In this document: one piece after another, positions 47,790-57,800 of the stretch
Layout: every line of letters begins with the position of its first letter
Position numbering within the stretch: position 1 is the stretch's first letter
Origin: Quillaja saponaria
Taxonomy: Eukaryota; Streptophyta; Magnoliopsida; Fabales; Quillajaceae
Length of the DNA stretch: 64,000 nucleotides
NCBI GenBank assembly: GCA_029379385.1
Contig: CM055607.1
Coordinates: 11,098,001 to 11,162,000 of the forward strand
Direction: 5' to 3'
Translations under genes and position numbers: made by a program
The notes under the pieces: generated by a model
Databases searched by the model: none
What the model saw: only the letters and a program-made list of their open reading frames with translations
What the model was told of the DNA's origin: nothing

Positions 47790-48275
47790 CCAACAGATCT
47801 ATCTTTCTCAATTATTTGGTTCTTTCATTTTCAGTTTTTTGTCGGCAAACAGATCTATCTTTCTCAATTATTTGGTTCTTTCATTTTACTGTTTTCAGTT
47901 AAATATGTTGGTTTCAAGGACTAAGCAATTAATGTGATATTTTTTGTCGGCCAACAGATCTTTCTTTCTCAATTATTTGGTTCTTTCATTTTACTGTTTT
48001 CTATTAAATGTGTAGGGTTCAAGGGCTGAGCTATTAATGAGGTATTGGTTCTTCCATTTTTTTTTATCAATTATTACTGTTTTCTATTAAATGTGTAGGG
48101 TTCAGGCTAAGCTATTAATGAGGTAATTAATAAACTTTTTTTTTTTTGGTTGGCCAACGGATCTGGCTTTCTCAATTATTGGTTCTTTCATTTTTATTAA
48201 TTATAACTGTTTTCTATTAAATGTGTAGGGTTCAAGGGCTAAGCTATTAATGAGGTAATTAATAAACTCCATTAG
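47790..48275 (+). repeat. Minisatellite made of HIBCH intron 12/exon 13 pieces, array a (~5 units)
   Basis: Each unit of about 95-110 bp runs GGCCAACAGATCTATCTTTCT, CAATTATTTGGTTCTTTC, ACTGTTTTCTATTAAATGTG, TAGGGTTCAAGGGCTAAGC, TATTAATGAGGTAATTAAT. The GTGTAG/GGTTCAAGGGCTAAGCTA part is the acceptor and start of HIBCH exon 13; ATGAGGTAATTAAT is the exon 12 end and donor. Each unit therefore joins exon 13's start straight to exon 12's end, with intron 12 between units. Confidence 0.88.
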
Positions 48276-48515
48276 TTCATCTTGTCCTACAAGCGTCAAA
48301 ATATTTCTTAGATCGGCAAGCAAATTTTAATTAGAGAAAAAAAAATTTTGATTATTATAAAATTCAACCAAAAAAAAAAAACAGTAAAGAATTATGAATA
48401 GATTTTGAAAACAACGAGGACAAAATATTGAACAATGCCTTTTACGAGAGTTCAATATCAGCTGCAACTTTGTGAGCTGAATTGTTAGCAAGATTTCTAT
48501 GAGGTAATTAATAAG
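48276..48515 (+). pseudogene. HIBCH relic Ea (exon 11 end and exon 12)
   Basis: TTCATCTTGTCCTACAAGCG to TTTCTTAGATCG is the end of exon 11, with its donor changed to GCAAGC. Near 48400-48510 a degraded exon 12 follows (ACGAGGACAAAATATTGAAC, GAGAGTTCAATATCAGCTGC), with a stop (TGA) where the functional copies encode FRR. No other exons are attached. Confidence 0.85.
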
Positions 48516-49185
48516 AGGTAATTAAGTAAGTTCAAGATAATTCCTGTGGAAAGATATAAGCTTTGTAGTGAAAACTAATTAATTTGTTTGGATCAAACAA
48601 GGTGGAACTTCCCCCTGCTTTTGTAGACTAAGGCGACCAGAAAAGTAAAACGTGAAAATAGGAACGCGTACAAATTGAAAAGAGTTTTGCTGACTTGGTG
48701 TTACTTACCAATAATTTTTATTTGTTTTATAATTCTTAGTCCTCTGAGAAATTCTGATGTACTTGATGCATCTTACAATTAAATCATTGCAGCACGTTTT
48801 TCTCCTTCTTATTTTGCAATTGAGAATGAGCTTTGAACTACGTGATCACAATGGATTCGATTGCATTGGATATTCAATCCGATTTAGTATTAATGGCTCA
48901 ATTTGATCTATTTTTCAACTGAGAATTGTATCGAGCTAATCAATTCATTCACCGTTAGCAATAATTTTTATGAGATAATTAATAAGAATTATTTTTAGAT
49001 ATTTATTAAAGTAATAAATATAAAAAATTTGTATAATTAATTAGTAGTTGACCATAATTCATGCTCAATAAATAAATTTTTTATTTTTAAAATATTTTAA
49101 ATTTTAAAATATACATTTATTATACTTTATCAATAATTTTTTGAGCACTAATTAGAATAACTCAATTAACAAATTTTTTATTTTT

Positions 49186-49965
49186 TTTGCCGACAGATCT
49201 ATCTTTCCCAATTATTTGGTTCTTCCATTTTACTGTTTTCAGCTATATGTGTCGGGTTCAAGGACTAAGCAATTAATGAGATAATTAATAAACACTTTTT
49301 TTTGTCGGCCAACAGATCTATCTTTCTCAATTATTTGGTTCTTTCATTTTACTGTTTTCTGTTAAATGTGTCGGTTTCAAGGACTAAGCTATTAATGAGG
49401 TAGTTAACAAACACTTTTTTTTTGTCGGCCAACAGATCTATCTTTCTCAATTATTTGATTTTTTTTATTTTACTGTTTTCAGTTAAATGTGTCAGTTTCA
49501 AGGACGGATCTGGCTTTCTCAATTATTGGTCTTTCATTTTTAATTAATTATTACTATTTTCTATTAAATGTGTAGGGTTCAAGGGCAAAGCTATAAATGA
49601 GGTGTTGGTTCTTTCCTTCTTTTTATTAATTATTACTGTTTTCTATTAAATGTGTAGGGTTCGGGCTAAGCTATTATTAATGAGGTAATTAATAAACTTT
49701 TTATTTTTTTTTGTTGGCCAATTTCTCAATTATTGGTTCTTTCATTTTTATTAATTATTACTGTTTTCTATTAAACGTGTAGGGTTCAAGGGCAAAGCTA
49801 TTAATGAGGTAATTAATAAATACTTTTTTTTTGTCGGCCAGCAGGTGTAGCTTTCTCAATTATTGGTACTTTCATTTTTATTAATTATTACTGTTTTCTA
49901 TTAAATGTGTAGGGTTCAAGGGCTAAGCTATTAATGAGGTAATTAATAAACTCCATTAGTTCATC
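49186..49965 (+). repeat. Minisatellite made of HIBCH intron 12/exon 13 pieces, array b (~7 units)
   Basis: Same monomer as array a, with about seven copies starting near 49186, 49304, 49424, 49505, 49604, 49711 and 49824. Early units carry CAGATCTATCTTTCTC and a TGTGTCGGTTTC variant; later ones carry the TGTGTAGGGTTCAAGGG form. The same two subtypes occur in array a, so the array existed before block a/b duplicated, and copy number changed afterwards. Confidence 0.88.
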
Positions 49966-50195
49966 TTCTCCTACAAGCGTCAAAATATTTCTTTGATCGG
50001 TAAGCAAATTTTAAATAGAGAAAAAAAAATTTGAGTATTATAAAATTCAAAAAAAAATAAAATAGTAAAGAGTTATAAATAGATTTTGGAAACACCGAGG
50101 ACAAAGTATTGAACAATGCCTTTTCCGAGAGTTCAATATCAGCTGCAACTTTGTGAGACGAATTGTTAGCAAGATTTCTGAGGTAATTAATAAGA
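49966..50195 (+). pseudogene. HIBCH relic Eb (exon 11 end and exon 12)
   Basis: Second copy of relic Ea: TTCATCTTCTCCTACAAGCG to CTTTGATCG with a normal GTAAGC donor, then degraded exon 12 from about 50090 (ACCGAGGACAAAGTATTGAAC) to GATTTCTGAGGTAATTAAT at about 50190. Confidence 0.85.
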
Positions 50196-50910
50196 GGTGA
50201 ACTATACAGGACCCAACTTTGTTTGTTGGGTACTAATTACCCAACTTAAGAAGACAAGTGTTGGGTAGGATAATGACAAGCACCACTGTTACCTACTAAG
50301 TTTTTTGTAACCTGTGAGAGAAACTTGTAATTTAGAGTTTCTATTGTTGGTCAGTACTGCAATAATTAATAATAAAATTATGATTGAAAAGAAATAAATT
50401 ATTATAAATAAATGATTAAACTTAAATTTAGTCAAGAAAGTGTAGAGGTTGAGATGAGACACGAATATGTCATTTTTTTTAAAGACAATTTATGCTATCA
50501 CAAAGATTACTCAACCAATCAAAGGTTTATGTTTTTAATTTTCTTTTTTTCTTAGCATATTTATTGTTTTGCTGTATGAGAATTACATTATCAAGAATTA
50601 TTTATTCTAATCAATCCTCTAAGATTCAATTTATTCAATAAACTATTTCTTGTTTTGGCCTCTGAAAAATTATGATGTACTTGATCTTTAATTTTCTCAC
50701 AATTATTGAAATCTCTGTAGCACGTTTTCTCATTCTTGATGATAAAGAAAGACTTTACAATTGCTAGAGTTTTAACATTAAGGTCTACATGTGTAATTAA
50801 GTCTTTTTGTACTTTTTTGTTTATTTTTATTTTGTCTTGTTATTGAAATTGAGCTTTACATACGTATAAGGAACCAAGTATATGCAAAACTCTATACACC
50901 AAATCAAATA

Positions 50911-53882
50911 ATGGCTCTCAGTTTCTCCTTTGACAAGGAACTTAACCAGGTTTTCTTCATTATTACTTCTTCCAATTATAGCAACCCAAATATTACAATG
51001 CAACATTAGTTCTCTTTGACATTTAATTTTTGGTATACTTACGAGCAATATGATTTTTTTATTTCAGCAGAAAACGAAGTTCATTGCGATTCTAAATAGT
51101 ATAATTTTATTTACTTATTTTGGTTCATTAATTAGGTACTTTTTAAAGGAAATTCTTGTGTGAAAGAAGTGATATTAAACAGAACCAAGAAGCTAAACAG
51201 CCTCAATCACGAAATGGTTAAGTTTGTTGCGGTCCATTATTTACTTTTTGTCGTCTTAATTATCTCTTGTGATTAATGAATTTCTCTATTAATTTGTTGT
51301 TGTTGGCAGATTTTTCAAATGATGAGAAACTTGAAACAATATGAGAAGGACTCAACTGTCAAACTTGTGATTATGAAGGTAACGAATTAATTAAGCAAAG
51401 GGCATATGTAATTATGTATAATTCCATTTGGTAATTAATTAAAGCAGGCCAATGGAAAAGCTTTTAGTTCTAGAGATGACGTTGTATCCGCTGTTATGTC
51501 TTCAGTTGCAGGTTATTTTGGTATTTTTGAATGAGGAATTCAGATTCAATTTTTATTTTTATTTTTTTCAAATAAGGGATCGAAAGGGCATATAATTATG
51601 TGTATGTGTATGTGTATGTATAAATATATAATTCCATTTGGTAATTAATTAAAGCAGGGTAATGGAAAAGCTTTTAGTGCCGGAGGTGATCTTGTGTCAG
51701 CTGTTATGTCTTCAATTGCAGGTTAGTTTAACTAAATCCATATAAACAAAGGGATTCAGATTCAACTTGGGTGCTGGGGGTGATGTTAAATTAGCAACAG
51801 ATTGACAAAATTATATTAATCAAAAGCGTAATTAATGTTTATATTGTATTAATACAAATTAATATTCAACTACATATAATAAAAATTAATTGATGCAGGA
51901 CACTGGAGTTATCCTGCAAGCTTTTACAGGAAACAACTCATTCTAGACCATTTAATAGCAACCTACAGAAAGCCTCTGGTGAGTGATACTTCCAATAGTT
52001 TGCCAATTGTTGTCAAATGAATATATTTTTTAATAGCTTTGAAAAGATAATATTTTGTGTCTATCTCTTTCTATTTGAATATTATCACATTCTTTATAAA
52101 TAATAGAAGATTCGAATTTACGTGTGTTCTGAATAATTAATTTATGTTTAAATGTGAAATTAATTAGGTTGCTCTAATCAATGGAATTGTAATGGGAGGA
52201 GGAGCTGGACTATCCATGAATGCAAGATTCAGGGTTGTCACTGAAAAAGCTGTATGCATGCATGCCTATTAATTCTTTATATATTCGATATATTTCCATA
52301 TATAGTTTAATTGGTTTTCGTACTTGCTTAGAAGTAATGGAAATTAATTTGTTCATCAATTCTTACAGGTGTTTGCAATGCCAGAAGTATCTATTGGACT
52401 TGTTCCAGATGTTGGTGCATCTCATTTTCTTTCTAAACTTCCAGGATATTTTGGTATGTGTTCAATTAGCTCCACTTCCATCTGATTTTATTTAATAATG
52501 TTCTCATTTAATTAGTCCTAAATTTGCAGGTGAATACTTAGGGCTAACAGGTGAAAAATTGGATGGAGCAGAAATGTTTGCATGTGGCCTAGCCACTCAT
52601 TTTGTTCCCTCAAAGGCAAGCTCATCCATAAATAACTTTTTTCCTTTCAACAATTTAAGTAGGAGTTGATGACAAGCCCACGCTACCATACTCGAAAGAA
52701 TTAAAAGAATGCAACTGTAATTTATTGCCGTTTTATATAACATGAAGATGAATAGAAGAAATCACATATATTGAGTCTTAATTAATTAGTAAATATTTTA
52801 TATTACTTCTCATTGCTTATTATTATTATTATTATTTATACTATAATTCTTTTGAGTTGCAGAATTTGAATTTTCTTGAAAATTCCCTGCGTGGTGTGAC
52901 TTCTTCAAACATATCAACAATTACTACACTCATTAATAAATTTGGAGAGGTGATAAATTACTAAGTACTCTTTTAATTTTCATGATTTAATTATTAATTT
53001 TGCACACACATTAATGAGATCAAGATTATATATGATGAAACAGATTAGGCACAATAAATAAGTGTTTCTCCGAAGAAACTGTTGAAGAAATTATATTATC
53101 ACTGGTAATCTATTTAACAATTTTTTTTTTTAATTTACAGCCTTCTACAATTTGAAAGCATTAATTCTTATTTATAAGATTTGATCTTCATTTTCTTTTT
53201 TCAGGAAAATGAAAAAGAAAAAGAAGAGGAAAGGTGGATATTAAGGGCATTAAACTCCATGCGTTCATCCTGTCCTACAAGCCTCAAAATATTTCTTAGA
53301 TCGGTAAGCAAATTTTAATTAACATAAAAAAGAATAAATTTTGATTATTTAAATTCATGGAAAAACAGTAAAGAGATATGAATAGATTCGAGAAGGCCGA
53401 GGACAAAGTATTGAACAATGCCTTTCACGAGAGTTCAATATTAGCTGCAATTTTTTTAGACGAACTGTTAGCAATGATTTTTATGAGGTAATTTATAAGA
53501 TTTCTTGTCTTTTCTTTTTTTTCTAACAGATCTTTCTTTCTCAGTCATTGATTTTTTTCATTTTTAATTAATTTACTGTTTTCTATTAAATGTGTAGGGT
53601 TCAAGGGCTAAGCTATTTGATAAAGACAACAAGCCCAAGGTCCATCCCATTGCATGCATCTCATATCAATTCTTTTGATTTAATTATTTTTATGTTTACT
53701 AACTTAATTTTGGTTTTCTTTTTTCTTTTTTTCCTTTTTTTTGGGGATGCTACTAGTGGGAGCCTTCAAAACTAGAGCTGGTTAGCAAAGAAATGGTGGA
53801 TCAATATTTTCTCAATATTGAAGATGATGATTGGGAACCTTTGGAATTTCCTGCTAGATCTAACTTAATTAGCAAACTTTAG
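50911..53882 (+). pseudogene. HIBCH B: CHY1-like gene with duplicated exon 4 and frameshifting exon 9 loss
   Basis: Near-identical paralogue of HIBCH A. Exons: 50911-50949, 51136-51216, 51310-51378, 4a 51448-51511, 4b 51658-51721, 51899-51978, 52168-52251, 52369-52453, 52530-52615 (GC donor), 52863-52949, 53044-53104, 53205-53303, 53386-53487, 53598-53639, 53757-53882. The reading frame is intact through exon 8, with VFAMPE and PDVG present. Exon 9 has lost its last 38 nt, so splicing 52949 to 53044 gives IRHNK then TAA; using the intact exon 10 frame is impossible without another change. Exon 2 has NRTKK instead of NRPKK. Exon 14 still encodes the SKL end. Retained intron or cryptic splicing could give a shortened product, but full-length enzyme is not expected. 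Confidence 0.88.
51448..51511 (+). repeat. Extra exon 4 copy (4a) of HIBCH B
   Basis: 64 nt, with the same splice phases and boundaries as exon 4b (51658-51721): AAAGCAG acceptor, TTGCAG/GTTAT donor. It encodes KAFSSRDDVV where 4b encodes KAFSAGGDLV and HIBCH A encodes KAFCAGGDVV. Copy 4a has therefore lost the oxyanion-pocket glycines. Including both copies would shift the frame; using either alone would not. Confidence 0.85.
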
Positions 53883-54480
53883 ATTGACAAAAGAAATAAA
53901 GACATTACATGTTAATTACCTCGTTTTGAGAAGTGCAATTTATTAAAAATAATAAAGCTGTGCGGAATTGCAAGAGTTATATATTTATATGTATGTGAGT
54001 GTTTAAATGTTTGGTAATGCTGATTTTGCTTCTTATTACTGTCTGTTTTTCTTGTTACTTCAATATGTATTTATAACTAAATCTTTTTCCTCCATAATTT
54101 AACGAATTTGACTTGATTGTTGAAAAAAGACTTGATTGGTGAAAAAGGCTTGAATGATGAATGACTTAATTAGAAAAAAATAAAATAAAAATAAAGTATC
54201 TCAACAAAAAGAATAATTCTGAAGAACCAAATTGAAAAATAGTGTGATACTTAAGGACCAAACACATAATTAACTTTTTTGTTAAAAAAACAAATTTTCC
54301 GCAACGCTCGCGATTGATTATTAATTGTTGGATCCAAAGATAATCAACCAGTGTTCCTATAAGAAAACAATATTTCTCTGTTTCTAACAAAATTGACAAC
54401 CGAAAACCAAAATCGAATAAAAGAAAAAGTTCACCAGCAAAGCTGATAGCTTACCCAGTTACCTGAAATCACATCAATTC
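53883..54480. other. HIBCH B 3' flank and next exon of the unrecognised minus-strand gene
   Basis: 53883-54085 matches the HIBCH A flank. On the minus strand, 54463-54475 is the last 13 nt of an exon ending CAG/GTAACT, whose main part lies at 60077-60349 beyond the gypsy element. A possible following exon begins near 54360 (TTATAG/GAACACTGGTTGATTATC) and reads GTLVDYLWIQQL. Confidence 0.5.
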
Positions 54481-54830
54481 TATTAGTAAAGGATTACCCT
54501 CCAGCCAATTCTCTTATGCCACGCGTCTCATATCACAAGAATAACAATTCCACTACCTTTGGGTACGTGACGGGCAACTATTGGACTAGTACACCTATAA
54601 ATACTATTTGAAAGATACATTTCTGACACAATGTCTTTATTACCTTCTTATATTTTCTCTCTCTAAAAGAGCTCTGATTTCGTCTTCGGAGTGATTTTTG
54701 GGGAACTCCCTCGACCTCTGACTTCATACTCTTGCAGGTTGGCTTAGATCCGAGCTACCGTGGAACCAACTTTCGGACATCTAAGGTATTAAGTACTTAA
54801 ATAGTAAGCTCGGACACTTCTGGCCAAACA
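54481..54830 (+). repeat. 5' LTR of the gypsy element
   Basis: 350-bp direct repeat of 59725-60076. It contains CTATAAATACTATTTGAAAG, a TATA-type promoter (about 54596), repeated in the right LTR as CTATAAATAGTATTTGAAAG. Scattered substitutions between the two LTRs indicate an old insertion. Confidence 0.88.
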
Positions 54831-54894
54831 TTGGCTCTATCTGTGGAAAATCTATTAATTTTTAGGGGCTTTCTTATCCTACACAACAACCTTG

Positions 54895-57800
54895 TCAGAG
54901 CTCCCTTCAAACCAAAAATCCATAATGGATGACCCTCCCACTCATCTGAAAACCTCATACCACAGGCGAGCCGGAACCCAAACCCAAAAAACTGTCATTG
55001 GGCACGTCGAAGCCCAAACCCGACCTCCAACCTGACACCTCTGTTACTCAGAAACAATTCCTTACCCTCATGAATGTCATCCAAGCCCTTTTGTCAAAGG
55101 ATGGAAGCACCCATGCCCCACAATTGCCATACCTGCCATGTCGATAACCAATAGCCGGGAATAGGCCATGTCTTGTTTGACGATGTTAGAATCCCCAAAG
55201 GTAGTACTAATGGACGTTTGGGTAAAAGTATGAATGCCTCCCTAGACCGATCTAGGTTCCAGGGAAGGCGTGCAGGAGGAGGAGGGTGACCTGCCCATCT
55301 TGGCCACGATGACACTTTCCTTTCCAGAGATCACCGCTCGTCACCCCTTCACCAACAACATTGTTAACTTTCTTATGCCAGCAGGAATGAAGGGAATGAA
55401 AATCAATTCTCTAATAGTTTATAACAGAGTTACAGTTCCAGATTATTTTGTGGCTGAATTTGAATCCCTCATGCTCCACCATGGAGTCCTTAAGCCCACT
55501 ATGTTCCAAACTTTACTTCTTCTCTTCATTGGACAGCTAGGCTCTGGTATGTCACCATAGAGTCCTTAATGAACTCGTGCTGGCCTTCTAGGCATTTTAT
55601 GGTGAATAGGAAACTAAGGAGAAATGCTACAGGCATGTTAGGTATACACTGGCATAACAAGGAATCTCATAAGAACTACATGGCCAGGTTTAATAATGAA
55701 ACGTTAGAGGTCAGGAACATTAGCTTTCAGGTCAACAAAAAAACCTTATCCATTCTGGAAGAGCTTATAGAGAGAGCAAAAGAATTCATAAACACTGGAG
55801 AAGCAGAGAGAATTCTTCTTTCCAATCCTAACATGCTAGACGAGATGACCACAATGATCACCCCACCACCCGACCATAAACCACACTCCAAAAAACACAA
55901 ATTCTACCATTTTCAGCCCTTCAACAAACCACCCTCACAGATAATCCTAACCGAAAAGAACAAAGGCCTACTGTAATTCCCACCTAGACCCAAACCAAAG
56001 GGAGATTGTGTTAAGCAGGCAAAATATTGCACACTTTGTAAGGCACACTGCCATAATACAGATGACTATTGGGTTCTCTGGAATCAAATCGAGGAATTAA
56101 TTCGGCTATGTGACTTTAATCACCACGTCCAATGCAAGAATGGGAGAGAGGATCCCAGACATGACGAAAGGAGAGAACAGCAAGTCAAGAGAAGGAATGA
56201 TAAGGGCGATCAGCCCTATAACAAGATCGGGAGGCAAAACTCGAAGAACGACATAATCAGAAACCTATCAGCATCATTTTACTTACCATATGAGACTTCT
56301 CCTTGCGAGGTTCAAGCTTAGTTGAGCAAAAAGGTATTCCAAGCGACCTCTTCTAGTAAATGAAGTAAGTAAGAAAGCTCGGACTGACTATTCCACCTAG
56401 GTTATTAGTTTCACCAACGACAATCTCTAGCGTGTATATTTTAAACCTAAATAATATATTTGGAATGATGATATTGTAATTTTATTTTACATAATCAGAG
56501 ACCGTAGACCTTAATTATAACTAGAAATCATTATTTTTGGACTATCAAAGACCGACTATTAGAGACCGCAAGCAGTCTCTAAAGAGTATCAGAGACCGAT
56601 AGTAGTCTTTGAAAACTATATGAGACTAACTATTAGAGACCACGAGTGGTCTCTGATAACAAGATTAAAAGACCAAAGGAAACCATAACAGAGATCCTAA
56701 TGTGCGGTCTCTGATAATAAAAATTGTGGTCTCTAATACGTAGCATTTGACACTAGGGTATCTGAGACTGCTTATAGTCTCCAATAACTGTCAGAGATTG
56801 GAATTGGACTATCAAAGATTGCATTTAGCAATCTCTGATACTGAATTTTCTTGTAGTGTGTGAAAACTCCTCACGATGATGCTCTGTTCATCTCCACTAT
56901 AGTAGCTAATTTTCAAGTAAATTGAGTATTAATCGATAATGGCAGCTCGGCTAACATCTTTTATTACTCTTGCTTTTCATAAATGGGCTGGGAGTTGATC
57001 ACTTACGGCCTTACCCGGCACTCTAGTCGGATTCAACGATGAGCCGGTTGAGGTAGAAAGAACAATTAAATTACCTGTTATATTGGAAGAAGGGTGATAC
57101 CAAAAAACATTGCTTTTTAATTTTTGTATGGTAAAAGCACTGACAACAGATAATGCAATCTTAGGCTTACCTTTTCTAAACTCATCTATGACCATCGTAT
57201 CCATATGACATATGTGTTTAAAATTTCTGAGCAAGGAATGAGTGAGTACAATCCGAGATTACCAAAAGGTAACCAAACAGTGTTATGTGGGTTGCGTGAA
57301 GTTGATGTTCTGGGAGGTTCTTAACATGGACGATCTTTGGGACCCTGGACCTAACAAGAAAAGAGACTTATACAAAGATACGGCATCCATGAGGAAGTTA
57401 GAAATGATAAGTTTATCAGACGATGACCCAAAGAGAGTAGTAGAGGTGGGAACAGAATTAGAGCTTGGAATACGGGAACAACTAATTTCTTTCCTTCAGG
57501 CCAACAAGGGTACATTCGCCTGGTCGGCTGAGGACATGCCAGGAATTGATCCCCAAAGTAATCTCCCATAAGTTGAGCACAGACCCTTCCATAAGTCCTA
57601 TAAGGCAGAAGAAATGAAGTTTCACCATTGAACTGCAAAAGGCAGTGGAAGAAGAGGTAGAAAAACTCCTACAGGCTGGTTTTATTTAGGAGGCCCAGTA
57701 TCTAGACTGGATTTCAAACGTTGTCATAGTAAAGAAGTCTAACAAAAAATGGCGTATGTGTGTGGATTTTACTAATCATAATAAGCATGTCATAAAGATA

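Larger units (their letters stand above)
47330..50190. repeat. Two-copy block: SDR upstream DNA + HIBCH 3' relic
   Basis: Block a (about 47300-48515) and block b (about 48525-50190) share one order. First comes AAGATAATTCCTGTG and the SDR promoter (TTTGTTTGGATCAAACAAGG, TGGAACTTCCCCCTGC). Next come AACGTGAAAATAGGAACGCG, the TTCTTAGTCCTCT...TACTTGATGC segment, and an array of HIBCH exon/intron monomers. Last are the exon 11 end and exon 12 relics. The junction reads TAATTAATAAGAGG..GTAAGTTCAAGATAAT. No intact gene is inside. Confidence 0.85.

Noticed and set aside
47790..49965. Regularly spaced repeats that could suggest a CRISPR-like array
   Set aside because: Units are contiguous, about 100 bp, derived from a plant gene, and have no unique spacers; this is eukaryotic DNA.
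55094..55315. Minus-strand Pro/Trp-rich frame in the gypsy gag region
   Set aside because: Antisense to recognisable gag sequence; no family resemblance.
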